Shown in pieces: positions 1 to 9,322 of a DNA stretch of 64,000 nt. This stretch comes from Chloroflexota bacterium (GTDB taxonomy: Bacteria; Chloroflexota; Chloroflexia; Chloroflexales; Roseiflexaceae): positions 38,676 to 102,675 of the forward strand of contig JAGWYG010000002.1 in assembly GCA_018969485.1 (NCBI GenBank), written 5' to 3'. The translations under genes were made by a program, and so were the position numbers. Numbering within the stretch: the first letter of the stretch is position 1; the number at the start of each line of letters is the position of its first letter. Under the pieces are notes generated by a model. It did no database searches. It was not told the origin of the DNA and saw only the letters and a program-made list of their open reading frames with translations.

Positions 1-1224
1 CTCAGCGCGTTTGCCCAGCAGGCCGCGATCGCCGTCAGCAACGCACGCCTGTTCCAGAGCGTCGTCCGCGAGAAGCAGCACCTCGCGGCGCTCATCGAGC
101 AGAGCGCCGACGGCGTCATGATCATCGATGCGCGCTGGCGCATCACCAGCTTCAACCGGGCGATGGAGCAGCTCACCGGCACCGAGCGCAGCGCCGCCAT
201 CGGCCGGCCCTGCGCCGAAGTCGTCGGCATCACCAGCCCACAGGGCGTCAACCTGTGCCTGAGCGACTGCCCGCTGCAGCGGCGGCCGCTCGCCGGCGAG
301 CCAGTCATCGCCGGTTGGGTCAGCGCCGGCGACGGTCGGCGGCGATATGTCCAGAGCCGCTATGCCGCCCAGATCGGCGCCAACGGCGAATTGCTCGGCG
401 CGATCGCCAACGTACGCGACATCACGTCGCAGCGTGCCGAGGAAGAGATGCAGACCAGCTTCATCTCGGTGATGTCGCATGAGCTCAAGACTCCGGTGAG
501 CATCATCAAGGGCTATGCCGAGATGCTGGCGCGTGAGGATGCCCAGTGGGACCTGGCGACGATCCGCGACGGGCTGCACGTAATCGTCGATGAAGCCGAC
601 CGGCTGACCCGGCAGATCAATGCGCTTCTCGAAGTCTCGCGCCTCCACGCCGACGGCATGCGCCTCGCGTTGCACGAGTGGGCGCTGCCGCCGCTGGCGC
701 ATCAGGTCATCGAGCGGCTCGCGCCACACGCCGGCCCGCAGTTCACCTTCGAGCTACGCTTCGCCGACGACTTCCCTGCGGTGGTCGGCGATGAGGAGCG
801 GACGCGCACCGTGCTGGAGAATCTGGTGACCAATGCCATCAAATACAGTCCCGACGGTGGTATGATTCGCGTGACGGGGCGCGTCGCCGGCGACGAGGCG
901 GTCATCGCGGTGAGCGACCAGGGCATCGGCATCGCCGCCGCCGACCAGGCGCAGATCTTTGGGCGCTTCTACCGCGTCGACAACCGCCTGCGTCGTGCGA
1001 CCCAGGGCGCCGGGCTGGGGCTGTTCCTGTGCCGTGGCATCGTCGAGGCGCAGGGCGGCACGATCTGGGTCGAGAGCCAGCCTGGCCGGGGATCGCGCTT
1101 CTCGTTCACCATGCCACTGGCGCGTCGCCGCCTGACCGGTGGCGCACCGCTGCCACCGCGGCCCGCAAGCGGCGTGGTGCGCCTGCTCGAGGACCATACG
1201 AGCCACGGAACTGACCATGACTGA
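1..1224 (+). CDS. Sensor histidine kinase, GAF-PAS-HisKA-HATPase (5' end outside window)
   Basis: The reading frame is open from base 1, so the true start lies outside the window; 407 residues are visible. The first 25 or so residues look like the end of a GAF domain ([15 protein letters not shown]), followed by a PAS domain to about residue 145. The HisKA H-box is [12 protein letters not shown] with the phospho-acceptor His at visible residue 160. The ATPase domain has an N-box (LVTNAIKY, Asn at about 278), DQGIGI and GAGLGLFL. No membrane segment is seen in the visible part, so sensing may be cytoplasmic through GAF and PAS, but the missing N-terminus could change that. The stop overlaps the start of the downstream response regulator by 8 bases, so the two are a translationally coupled pair. 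Confidence 0.93.
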   Translation, partial: LSAFAQQAAIAVSNARLFQSVVREKQHLAALIEQSADGVMIIDARWRITSFNRAMEQLTGTERSAAIGRPCAEVVGITSPQGVNLCLSDCPLQRRPLAGEPVIAGWVSAGDGRRRYVQSRYAAQIGANGELLGAIANVRDITSQRAEEEMQTSFISVMSHELKTPVSIIKGYAEMLAREDAQWDLATIRDGLHVIVDEADRLTRQINALLEVSRLHADGMRLALHEWALPPLAHQVIERLAPHAGPQFTFELRFADDFPAVVGDEERTRTVLENLVTNAIKYSPDGGMIRVTGRVAGDEAVIAVSDQGIGIAAADQAQIFGRFYRVDNRLRRATQGAGLGLFLCRGIVEAQGGTIWVESQPGRGSRFSFTMPLARRRLTGGAPLPPRPASGVVRLLEDHTSHGTDHD

Positions 1225-1936
1225 TCTGAACAACCGACGCATCCTGGTCGTCGACGATGAACCCCGCATGGTGAACTTCATGCGGATGAACCTCGAACTC
1301 GAAGGCTGCCACGTGATCACCGCGACCAATGGTCGCGAGGCGCTGGAGCGTGCCCGCGACGACATGCCCGACGTGATGTTGCTCGACATCATGATGCCGG
1401 GGATGGATGGCTTCGAGACGCTCCGCCGACTGCGTCAGGCCTCGCAGTTGCCGGTGCTGGTGCTGACGGCGAAGGATGGCGAGGAAGATCGCATCAAGGG
1501 GCTGGAGTTGGGCGCCGACGACTACATCGGCAAGCCCTTCAGCCATCGCGAGCTGGTCAGCCGCATCCGGGCGGTGCTGCGCCGCCATTATGCACCGCCG
1601 CCGGCGATGCAGACGGCGATCCGGATCGATGATCGCCTGACGGTCGATTTCGCACGCCATGAGGTGCTGGTGCGCGGCGAGCGGATCAACCTGCGGCCCA
1701 CGGAGTATCGGCTCCTGTACCACCTGGTCCAGAACGCCGGCTATGTGATGAATCATGAGACCTTGCTGACGCGGGTGTGGGGGCCAGAGTATCGCGACGA
1801 GACGCACTATCTGCGGCTGTACGTGACGTACCTGCGCCAGAAGCTCGAGGAAGATCCGGCCAACCCGACGTACATTCTGACCGAGCGCGGCGTAGGATAT
1901 CGCTTCCGCGATCTCCCGCCCCGCACCGAGGGGTAG
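1217..1936 (+). CDS. OmpR/PhoB-family response regulator
   Basis: This 239-residue protein has a receiver domain (VVDDE; phospho-acceptor Asp57 in LLDIMMPG; conserved Lys106 in GKPF) and a C-terminal winged helix typical of OmpR/PhoB (ending TERGVGYRF). An in-frame start at 1139 exists, but ATG 1217 gives the standard N-terminus [15 protein letters not shown] and overlaps the kinase stop. The cognate kinase is almost certainly the upstream gene. Target genes are unknown; the adjacent SppA gene, 3 bases downstream, may be co-transcribed. Confidence 0.95.
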   Translation: MTDLNNRRILVVDDEPRMVNFMRMNLELEGCHVITATNGREALERARDDMPDVMLLDIMMPGMDGFETLRRLRQASQLPVLVLTAKDGEEDRIKGLELGADDYIGKPFSHRELVSRIRAVLRRHYAPPPAMQTAIRIDDRLTVDFARHEVLVRGERINLRPTEYRLLYHLVQNAGYVMNHETLLTRVWGPEYRDETHYLRLYVTYLRQKLEEDPANPTYILTERGVGYRFRDLPPRTEG

Positions 1937-1939
1937 CTG

Positions 1940-3622
1940 ATGCCACAACGACCGCTGGCGCGACTGCGGCGCACACTGGTGAATCACTGGCGTCGGCTCT
2001 GGCGGCGCGAACTGGGGGTCATCCGGCTGCGCATCAGCGCGCCGCTGCCGCTGGTCGGCGCGCAGCCGGTGTGGTGGCAGCGCCGCGTGCTGGGCCAGGC
2101 ACCGGCGATGACGCTCGACTCGTGGCGTTCGCTGGTCGACCGGATCATCGCCGATCCGCGCAGCCACACGGTGCTGATCGAGATCGAGGCAGCGCCGGGC
2201 GGCTGGGCCACCATCACGAGCCTGCGCAGCGAACTGGCGCGGCTGCGCGCAGCCGGCCGCCGGGTGGTAGCGCGCCTGCACCAGGCCGATCTGCCATGCT
2301 ACGCGCTGGCATGCGCGGCCGAGCAGATCGTGCTGCCCCGCGAGTCGCTCTTCGCAGCCGTCGGGCTGCGCCTCGAGGTCCGGTTCCTCGCCGCGGCGCT
2401 CGCCAGCGTGGGCATCGCAGCCGACGTCGCGGCGGTCTCGCCCTACAAGTCCGGCGGCGACACATTCACCCGACGGACATGCTCGCCCGAGGCCCGCGAG
2501 CAACTCGAGCGCCTGCTGGATGGGCGCTATGCCGCCGCCCTGGCGATGATCGCCGACGGTCGCGGCATGGCCGTCGCGCGGGTGCAGCAGTTGATCGATG
2601 GCGCGCCCTACGGCGCCGACGCCGCGCGTGACGCCGGGCTGGTCGATGCCGTGTGCTACGACGACGAGCTGCCCGCGCTGCTCGGCCGCGGTGGCCGCCC
2701 GGCGACATTCATCGCCGACGCGGCGCTGGAGCGCCAGTTGTGCCTGCCGCCGGTGTCGCGCAGCCGCCCGCTCGCCGTGATCAGCATCGCCGGCACCATC
2801 GCACGCGGCGCGGATCGCCGCATCCCGCTGCCGCTGCCGCTGTTCGGCGGCGCCGCGGCCGGTGCGCTCAGCGTCAGCGCGGCGCTGCGCGCCGCCGAAG
2901 CCGACCGCCGCGTCGCCGCGGTCGTGCTCGCGATCGACTCACCGGGAGGTGATGCGTTCGCCAGCGACCAGATCTGGCGTGAGGTCGAGCGCGTGCGCCG
3001 ACGCAAGCCGGTGATCGCGCTGCTGGGCGACGTGGCGGCATCGGGCGGCTATTATGTCGCTGCGGCGGCCAACCACATCGTAGCGCAGCCCGGGACGATC
3101 ACCGGCAGCATCGGGGTCTTCGTGCTGCGCCCGACGATCGCCGGCCTCTACCAGCGGATCGGCGTCGATCACGACGTCCTCGGGCGCGGCGCCAACCACG
3201 GCTTCTTCGAGCCGACGACGCCGCCCGATGCGACGGAGCGCGACGCCATCGCGCGGCTGCTCGACGACACCTACCAGGCCTTCCTGCGCCGCGTGGCCGA
3301 TGGTCGGGCGATCGCCGCCGATGAACTGGCCACACTGGCCGGCGGGCGCGTCTGGCTCGGCAGCGAAGCCCACGCGCATCGCCTGGTCGACACGCTGGGC
3401 GGCCTGGCGGATGCCATCGCCGCCGCACAGCGCCTGGCCGGTCTGCCTGGCGATCCCGCGGCGCCGCTCCGGCTGGTGCGCGTGGCCGGAGCGCCGCCCG
3501 CTGCGCCGCCCTTCCCCGACGCCGCACGCCTGCTCGGCGAACTGGTCCGCCCGGCGGTCTGGCTGGCTGCGCCGATCGACCTGCAGTTCGACCATCCTGC
3601 ATCCTGCGAGAGACCATCATGA
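1940..3622 (+). CDS. sppA: Signal peptide peptidase SppA, tandem-domain (67K) type, S49 family
   Basis: This 560-residue serine protease is predicted to degrade cleaved signal peptides and other membrane-associated peptides. It has the two-domain layout of the long SppA type. The general-base Lys is Lys170 in SPYKSGGD in the first half. The nucleophile is Ser368 in DVAASGGYYVA in the second half, and TGSIGVF follows. The N-terminus is basic and has no clear transmembrane helix, unlike Escherichia coli SppA, so membrane anchoring is uncertain. The stop overlaps the next start as ATGA, which indicates coupling with the thioredoxin-TPR gene. Confidence 0.92.
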   Translation: MPQRPLARLRRTLVNHWRRLWRRELGVIRLRISAPLPLVGAQPVWWQRRVLGQAPAMTLDSWRSLVDRIIADPRSHTVLIEIEAAPGGWATITSLRSELARLRAAGRRVVARLHQADLPCYALACAAEQIVLPRESLFAAVGLRLEVRFLAAALASVGIAADVAAVSPYKSGGDTFTRRTCSPEAREQLERLLDGRYAAALAMIADGRGMAVARVQQLIDGAPYGADAARDAGLVDAVCYDDELPALLGRGGRPATFIADAALERQLCLPPVSRSRPLAVISIAGTIARGADRRIPLPLPLFGGAAAGALSVSAALRAAEADRRVAAVVLAIDSPGGDAFASDQIWREVERVRRRKPVIALLGDVAASGGYYVAAAANHIVAQPGTITGSIGVFVLRPTIAGLYQRIGVDHDVLGRGANHGFFEPTTPPDATERDAIARLLDDTYQAFLRRVADGRAIAADELATLAGGRVWLGSEAHAHRLVDTLGGLADAIAAAQRLAGLPGDPAAPLRLVRVAGAPPAAPPFPDAARLLGELVRPAVWLAAPIDLQFDHPASCERPS

Positions 3623-4509
3623 CACAGACTGGATCATCTTCCGGCACCACCGCCAGCACCTTCATCATCGATACCGGCGAGCGCGATTTCCGCCGCGATG
3701 TCCTCGAGCGTTCGCACGAGGTGCCCGTCGTCGCCGACTTCTGGGCGCCGTGGTGCGGTCCCTGCAAGACGCTCGGCCCGATTCTCGAACGACTGGCCGT
3801 CGCCGGCGACGGCAGTTTCATTCTCGCGCGCATCAATGTCGACCAGAACCAGCGGCTGGCGCAGACATACGGCGTCCAGGGCATTCCGGCGGTCAAGGCG
3901 TTCCGCGACGGTCGGGTGGTCGATGAGTTCACCGGAGCACAGCCCGAGTCGCGCGTGCGCGCCTGGCTCGCGAAGATCGCCGCACCGCCGCGTACGGCGA
4001 CCGATCTGCTGGTCGAACGTGCGGCTGCGCTCGAGGCGACGGACCTGGCTGCGGCGGCAGATGCATATCGTCTGGCGCTCGGGCAGGAACCGGGGCACGC
4101 GGCGGCGTGGCTGGGGGCGGGCCGCACCGCGGCGATGCTGGGCACGGCGGATGCCGCCGAGACGCTGCGCCGGGTTCCGCAGGGCACGCCGCAGTGGGCT
4201 CAGGCGCAGGGTTGGCAGGCGCTCGCGCCGCTGCTGGCGGCCAGGAGCGCGCCGGCGCCGGCCGATGCGCTGGCGCGCGTGGCGCAACTGCCCGACGATG
4301 CCGCCGCACGCTACGCGCTGGCGGCGCATGCGGTGTGTGCGCAGCAGTACGCCGAGGCGATCGAGCACCTGCTGGCGATCGTGGCGCGCGACCGGGCGTT
4401 CGGCGGCGATGCGGGGCGGCGGGCGTTGCTGGCGCTGTTCGCCGCGCTCGGCGAGCGCCATCCGCTCAGCATCGACGGCAGCCGACAGCTCGGACGGCTG
4501 CTGTTCTGA
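3619..4509 (+). CDS. Thioredoxin-fold protein with C-terminal TPR-like region (CnoX/YbbN type)
   Basis: This 296-residue protein starts with a thioredoxin domain (about residues 15-115) carrying an intact WCGPC redox site, Cys46 and Cys49. An Ala-rich helical region follows and looks like tetratricopeptide repeats, as in the YbbN/CnoX co-chaperones that protect clients under oxidative stress. There is no signal peptide, so it should be cytoplasmic. Its ATG lies within the SppA stop (4-base overlap). CGPC is the canonical active thioredoxin motif, so an oxidoreductase function is possible alongside a holdase role. Confidence 0.88.
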   Translation: MTQTGSSSGTTASTFIIDTGERDFRRDVLERSHEVPVVADFWAPWCGPCKTLGPILERLAVAGDGSFILARINVDQNQRLAQTYGVQGIPAVKAFRDGRVVDEFTGAQPESRVRAWLAKIAAPPRTATDLLVERAAALEATDLAAAADAYRLALGQEPGHAAAWLGAGRTAAMLGTADAAETLRRVPQGTPQWAQAQGWQALAPLLAARSAPAPADALARVAQLPDDAAARYALAAHAVCAQQYAEAIEHLLAIVARDRAFGGDAGRRALLALFAALGERHPLSIDGSRQLGRLLF

Positions 4510-4541
4510 CGCGGCGCGCCCGCCCCCGGAGCACTCCGCCG

Positions 4542-5633
4542 TCACGCACCACCGACCGCGCGGTGGTACGCCTGCTCGACGCGGTCGAGCATCACGCGCC
4601 GGTCGAACTGCTCCAGCGCCCGCGCCCGCGCCGCCGTGGCCATCTGCTGGCGCAGCCCCGGGTCCGCGAGGAGCCGGCGGATGGCGTCGGCCAGCGCAGT
4701 GGCATCCCCCGGCGGCACGACCAGCCCGGTCGTGCCGTGCTGGTTGACCCACGACGTGCCGGTTCCCAGCTCGGTCGAGATGCACGGAACGCCCGACGCC
4801 AGCGCTTCGGCGAGCACGATGCCGAAGGCTTCGGCGCGCAGGTGCGACGGCAGGACGAACAGATCGAGGCTCCGGTAGAATGCTGGCAGCTCGGATTCGG
4901 CGACGTCGCCGACGAACCGCAGCCGGCTGGCGACGCCGCGCGCGTGGGCCTGGCGCTCGAGCGCGGCGCGCCCGGGGCCGTCGCCGGCGATCAGGCACTC
5001 GACGGTCTCGGGAAGCTGTGCGCACGCATCGATCAGCGTCGGCAACCCCTTGTAGTAGCGCAGTCGGCCGACGAATCCGATGCGCGGCGCGTGGTGCACG
5101 CGCGTACCCGGGGCGAACCGCGACACATCGACGCCGAGTGGGACGATGGCGCAGCGCTGGCGGTGCGGCGCCAGCCACGGCGATGAGTCCAGCAGGCGCG
5201 GGTTCGACACCATGATGCCGCGGGCGCGCTGCAGTGTCTGCTCGAGCAGCGGCCGATACCACGCCAGCAGCCGGCGCTGCCTGACGACATCGCTCTGATA
5301 GCTCACGACCAGCGCCGGCGCGCCGGCCACCAGGCGCGCCGCGAGGTCGCCCGGCGGATAGGGCATCTGCAGATGAACCACGTCGGCCGACAGCCGCCGC
5401 GCCCACCACAGCTGCATCAGGCTCAGCGGCGTCGAGGCCAGCGTCGCCAGCCCGGCCGCCGTGATCAGCCGCACGCCGCCGCGATCGGTGATCCGCGTGC
5501 GCCGACCCGGCGCCACCGTCAGGGCAGTCACCTGATGGCCGCGCGCCGCCAGTCCCTCGCACAGATCGCGCAGATGCTGCTCGATGCCGCCAAACACGGG
5601 CGGGTACGCCTTGTACAGATGCACGATGCGCAT
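4542..5633 (-). CDS. Family 4 (GT4) glycosyltransferase
   Basis: This 363-residue GT-B glycosyltransferase begins MRIVHLYKAYPPVFGGIEQH, the typical Gly-rich N-terminal loop of GT4 enzymes. The donor-binding half contains FVGRLRYYKG and EAFGIVLAEALASG, the E-x7-E-like motif that binds the nucleotide sugar. The start at 5633 is chosen because an SD-like GAGGGAG lies just upstream; the open frame further upstream is arginine-rich and looks non-coding. The acceptor is unknown; polysaccharide or glycolipid synthesis is likely. It is convergent with the thioredoxin gene. Confidence 0.9.
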   Translation of the reverse strand: MRIVHLYKAYPPVFGGIEQHLRDLCEGLAARGHQVTALTVAPGRRTRITDRGGVRLITAAGLATLASTPLSLMQLWWARRLSADVVHLQMPYPPGDLAARLVAGAPALVVSYQSDVVRQRRLLAWYRPLLEQTLQRARGIMVSNPRLLDSSPWLAPHRQRCAIVPLGVDVSRFAPGTRVHHAPRIGFVGRLRYYKGLPTLIDACAQLPETVECLIAGDGPGRAALERQAHARGVASRLRFVGDVAESELPAFYRSLDLFVLPSHLRAEAFGIVLAEALASGVPCISTELGTGTSWVNQHGTTGLVVPPGDATALADAIRRLLADPGLRQQMATAARARALEQFDRRVMLDRVEQAYHRAVGGA

Positions 5634-6093
5634 GCCGGCTCCCTCATGCCACCCGGCCGGTGACCGCTGCAGTATGCCACACCGCCACATCCAGACGCAT
5701 GCCCGCATCCCGGCGATGGCGCCACTCGCGCACCGCGCGGCAGGGGAAGCATGATGCGATGCGCTGATGACGGGCAGCGGTGCCCTCGCGCGGGGCGGCG
5801 CGCCGGCGGATGAGCGCCGCGCGGGTACGCCCGCGCCGGTGGCGGTGCATTGGTGGGGCGCACGCGTACGCCGACGGGCCCGGCGCTCCCGCGCGGCGCG
5901 GCAGCGCGACCAGGCATGCGTGCCGCCGCCGACGCGCGGCATCCGTCTGCGTCACCATGCCACCGCACATGCATCGGCAGCATCCGGCACAGGGGCAGGT
6001 CGGGCGCCCTATGGCACCACCGTGCGAGCGACCGCGAGCGGCAGGGGCACCCGGCCGTGCGTCCAGCCGCAGCGCCCGCCGGGCGACCAGCGT
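5634..6093. other. 460-base intergenic stretch
   Basis: This lies between two minus-strand genes. Open frames exist on both strands, but they are Arg/Pro/Ala-rich with no SD or recognisable domain. The minus strand just upstream of the glycosyltransferase probably holds its promoter. No repeat, RNA gene or terminator stands out. Confidence 0.5.
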
Positions 6094-7635
6094 TCAGGAC
6101 GTCACCGCGTGATGTGCGGGGGCGCGCAGCGTGCGCACGATGGCTACGAGCGCCGCCACCAGCGCCACGCCGAGTGCGGCGGCCGCACCCCACCAGGGGA
6201 GCCGGGCCCGATCGTCGGCGACGATGCGAAACCCGATGTTCTGCTGCCGCACTGCAATCCGATGCGCCTGGCGGGATGCGCAGCCCGCCGTGACGCCCGG
6301 CGTGTCGAAACCACCGCCGCGCACAACATCGTCGCCCCCGGCATCGACCCACTCCCACACATTGCCGACGAGGTCGTAGGCGCCTTCACGGCTGGCGCCG
6401 CCGGGCAGCCGGCCGACGGCGCCGGCATCGGCGGCATCGAGCGTGGCGCGGCTGGCGTCCGGCAGCATCGCCCCCCAGGGCTGCGGCTGCCCGTCGCTCG
6501 CACATGCCTGCTGCCATTCCGCCTCGCCCGGCAGCCGCCCGCCCGCCCAAGCCGCGTACTCACGGGCCTGGCGGATCGTGACGTAGACCACCGGCCACCC
6601 GGCGTAGGCCGGATCATCGATGCGCGTGGCATCGTACGGCCGCGTGCAGCCGCGCGCCGCCAGACACGCGGCATATTGCGCGTTGGTCACCTCGGTGCGC
6701 GCAATGCGAAACGCCGCCACGCCCGCGCTCGCCGGCACCTCGACCCAGCCATGATCGACCGCCGGCGCGAGCGCCTGGCTCAGGGCGAACGCCAGCATGA
6801 CGCCGAGCACGCCCAGCAACACGACCAGCGGCGCGACATTCGGACGCTTGATCCTCCGGGTGGAGTCGAGAGAGGGCTTGGTTGGTTCGTCAGGCAAGAC
6901 GATCGTCGCCTTGCCGGCGGCACGCGGCAAGAGCTTCCGGAACGCGGCAACGTCCGCCGGGCGGTCATCGGGGCGCAACGCCAGGCCGGCGTCGATCGCA
7001 GCACGCCACGGTTCCGGGATTCGATCACGGTCCAGCGGCTCGCCACCTGCCCGCTGGCTCGCCATCGGCGGCGGCCGGCCGGTCAGCACGTGGTAGAGCG
7101 TCGCGGCGAGGGCGTAGACATCAGACCTGGCATCGAGTGACCCTTCAGGTGCATGATAGACAGTCGTCACGCGGCGCGGCACGCCGACGTCGAACAGGAG
7201 CAGCCCCCCGTCATCAGCCAGCCACAGATTGGCCGGCCTGAGCTCGCCGTGCCACCGCGGCGGTTGCTGCCGGTGCAGGTATTCGAGCACATCGCACAGG
7301 GCCGCGGCATAGCGCGCAGCAGCATTGGGCTCCGGCGGCGTGCCGTCACGGAGCCGATCGACCATCCGGCGGCCGCATACGTATGCGAAGACCAGATACT
7401 GCGATGATCCGACGACAAATGCCTCGATCATCCTGGGGAGGCTGGCATGGTGCAATGGCTCCAGATCCTGCCGCAGCGTCAGCGCCGACCAGCCGGCAGG
7501 CGGGTGATGAATCGCGTCGATGAAGACCTCTGCGCCGGCAGGATCGTGCGCACGATACAATGCGGCACCACGCGATGTCTCGAGAACCTGATCAATCGTG
7601 TAGCGGCCGAGAGAATCGCCGGGACCCGTCATCAT
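6094..7635 (-). CDS. Pseudokinase fused to formylglycine-generating-enzyme (SUMF1/FGE-sulfatase) domain, membrane-bound
   Basis: This 513-residue protein has three parts. The N-terminal 265 or so residues have the layout of a Hanks-type Ser/Thr kinase, but the catalytic residues are altered. The nucleotide-binding loop has no GxGxxG, the VAIK lysine position reads VFIDAI, HRDLKPEN reads HGELRPAN, and DFG reads DVG. A transmembrane segment follows (VAPLVVLLGVLGVMLAFALSQ). Residues around 315-470 form an FGE-like domain, recognised from TEVTNAQYAACL, GRLPGEAEWQQAC, NVWEWV and RGGGFD. A second hydrophobic segment is near the C-terminus. Kinase-FGE fusions are known in other bacteria; here the kinase half is probably a non-catalytic binding module. 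Confidence 0.85.
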   Translation of the reverse strand: MMTGPGDSLGRYTIDQVLETSRGAALYRAHDPAGAEVFIDAIHHPPAGWSALTLRQDLEPLHHASLPRMIEAFVVGSSQYLVFAYVCGRRMVDRLRDGTPPEPNAAARYAAALCDVLEYLHRQQPPRWHGELRPANLWLADDGGLLLFDVGVPRRVTTVYHAPEGSLDARSDVYALAATLYHVLTGRPPPMASQRAGGEPLDRDRIPEPWRAAIDAGLALRPDDRPADVAAFRKLLPRAAGKATIVLPDEPTKPSLDSTRRIKRPNVAPLVVLLGVLGVMLAFALSQALAPAVDHGWVEVPASAGVAAFRIARTEVTNAQYAACLAARGCTRPYDATRIDDPAYAGWPVVYVTIRQAREYAAWAGGRLPGEAEWQQACASDGQPQPWGAMLPDASRATLDAADAGAVGRLPGGASREGAYDLVGNVWEWVDAGGDDVVRGGGFDTPGVTAGCASRQAHRIAVRQQNIGFRIVADDRARLPWWGAAAALGVALVAALVAIVRTLRAPAHHAVTS

Positions 7636-7687
7636 GTCGCTCCCTTCGGATCAATCACCACAGCATCGCACAGCGATGATTGCTTCC

Positions 7688-7696
7688 ATCATAGCA
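7688..7696 (-). promoter_or_regulatory. Extended -10 promoter element upstream of the pseudokinase gene
   Basis: Read on the minus strand, this is TGCTATGAT, an extended -10 (TGN plus TATGAT), about 50 bases upstream of the start at 7635. No clear -35 is visible, as is usual for extended -10 promoters. Confidence 0.45.
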
Positions 7697-7857
7697 GACC
7701 GGTGATCGGATTGGCCATTGCGGCACATGCCGCGGCGTCGCCGACCGCAGCGGTGATGCGGCAGATCGCAGCGCCCGGCGCGCGACACGCGCCACACCGC
7801 GCGCTGCCGGAGTAGAATGAGTGACGCAGGGATGGCGCAGACGACAGGAGGCGACAG

Positions 7858-8466
7858 ATGCCACAGCGCATTGGTGAGATCATCGAGGCATCGACGACCG
7901 GGTTCGTCAGCGGGGCATACGAGCTCCTGGCCGCGCCACCCTTCGGCAGCCTGGTGCGGGCGCAGTCGCGCGATCCCGGAACCGTCATCTACGGTCTGGT
8001 GTACGATATCCGCACCGGCAGCCGGGATCCAGGCGGCCGCGCGGCCGTCCGGGGCCGCAGCTATTCCGGTCGCGAGCTCTTCGACGACGAGATCTACCGT
8101 GAGCATCCCGACCTGGCCGAAGTCCTGCAGACCGAATTCACGGCGATCACCGTCGGATTCGGCGCGGGTGGCGCGATAGCGCACCATCTGCCGGCACAAC
8201 CGCCGCCAGTGCATTACAGCGTGTACGGCTGCACGGTCGATGAGCTCTGCCGGTTCAGCGACGCGCACGCCTTCTACCGAACGGTCCTCGCGGCATCACA
8301 ACTGCCGGCCGACGAACTGATCGCCGCAGCCGTTCGGGCCGCCGCCGCAGTCCACGCGGATGCCGCTGCGTACCGCGTTCGCGCCGGCCGTGCGCTGGCC
8401 GCCCTGCTGGCCGATGACCACGGGCGGCTGCGCGCGATCCTGCAGCGCATCGCACCGCTGCATTGA
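7858..8466 (+). CDS. HAS-barrel domain protein
   Basis: This 202-residue protein has an N-terminal segment (IGEIIEASTTGFVSGAYEL, then PPFGSLVRAQ and VIYGLVYDI) that resembles the HAS barrel, a beta-barrel shared by HerA helicases and F1-ATPase subunits. The match is to the stand-alone version I know from cyanobacteria and Chloroflexi. The rest is mainly helical with no catalytic motif. An AGGAGG-like SD lies 7-12 bases before ATG 7858. It stands just upstream of a degenerate LuxR regulator and about 5.5 kb upstream of the ATP synthase operon. The function is unknown. Confidence 0.72.
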   Translation: MPQRIGEIIEASTTGFVSGAYELLAAPPFGSLVRAQSRDPGTVIYGLVYDIRTGSRDPGGRAAVRGRSYSGRELFDDEIYREHPDLAEVLQTEFTAITVGFGAGGAIAHHLPAQPPPVHYSVYGCTVDELCRFSDAHAFYRTVLAASQLPADELIAAAVRAAAAVHADAAAYRVRAGRALAALLADDHGRLRAILQRIAPLH

Positions 8467-8648
8467 GCGACGCCAGCAGGGCTGCCGCCGGCGACGCCCG
8501 TCACGGTTCGGCGTCGGGCGCGGTCAATAGCTATCCACCGATCGCGGCAGTCGGCGTCCGGAGATGGGCGCGGGGCGCCGTGGCCGAACGCCGGCGCGGG
8601 GCGAGGCGTTCAGCGGGCGAGGCAGGCCCGCACAGCACGAGGAGCACC

Positions 8649-9320
8649 GTGGCCGCACCGACGCTGATCATCGTCCATCCACAGCCGCTGGTCCGCACCG
8701 AACTCACGGCGCGCGCCGTACGCAGCGGCGCCGCGCGCGTCGTCGGATCGGCCGGGCACGCGCATCACGCCATCCGGCTGGTCCACCGCCATGCGCCCGA
8801 CGTGCTCGTCATCGCCGCGGCGCTGCCGGGCGTCAGCGGGCTGACCGTTGTCAATGCCGTGCGGCACGACCTGCCGGCGCTCCGCGCGATCCTGTTGCAT
8901 CAGCAGCCGACGCCGTGGGAACTGGCGGCAGCCGCGCGTGCCGGCATCGCCGCGTGGGTACCGCCGCTCCCGGGCGACGCACTGCCAGCAGCGATTCAGA
9001 CCGTCATCGCCGGCCGCTGGCCGATCCTCGAGAACCTGCGCGTCGCGCCGTGGGTGCTCTGGCAGCTGTGCATCACCGCGCGCGACGCGCCCGATCCGCT
9101 GGCGCCGCATGAACGGAGCATCCTGTGCGGCATCGCCGCCGGGCAGAGCGACCGACAGATCGCCGCAGCGACGGCGCTCAGCCTGGCAGCCGTCAAAGTC
9201 CGCGCCGGCACCCTGCGGCGGCGTCTGCAGGCATCAAGCCGGCGCCGCGCGATCGTGCACGCCAGGGCATGGGGCCTGCTCGGCAGCGAGGCAGCCGAAC
9301 GAAGTCAGACAGGAGGATAG
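8649..9320 (+). CDS. LuxR/NarL-type regulator with degenerate receiver domain
   Basis: The 223-residue product has a receiver-like N-terminus and a GerE/LuxR helix-turn-helix C-terminus (LAPHERSILCGIAAGQSDRQIA, then LSLAAVKVRAGTLRRRL). The receiver lacks its key acids: the usual pair of acidic residues after the first strand reads HP (IIVHPQPLVR), and the phospho-acceptor position reads Ala (PDVLVIAAALPG). It probably does not use phosphorylation. GTG 8649 is preferred because AGGAGCACC precedes it and MAAPTLIIVHPQP is a normal start. A TTG at 8463 would add a 62-residue low-complexity extension. The SD of hyuA lies inside the last codons, so expression is coupled. Confidence 0.85.
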   Translation: MAAPTLIIVHPQPLVRTELTARAVRSGAARVVGSAGHAHHAIRLVHRHAPDVLVIAAALPGVSGLTVVNAVRHDLPALRAILLHQQPTPWELAAAARAGIAAWVPPLPGDALPAAIQTVIAGRWPILENLRVAPWVLWQLCITARDAPDPLAPHERSILCGIAAGQSDRQIAAATALSLAAVKVRAGTLRRRLQASSRRRAIVHARAWGLLGSEAAERSQTGG

Positions 9321-9322
9321 TC

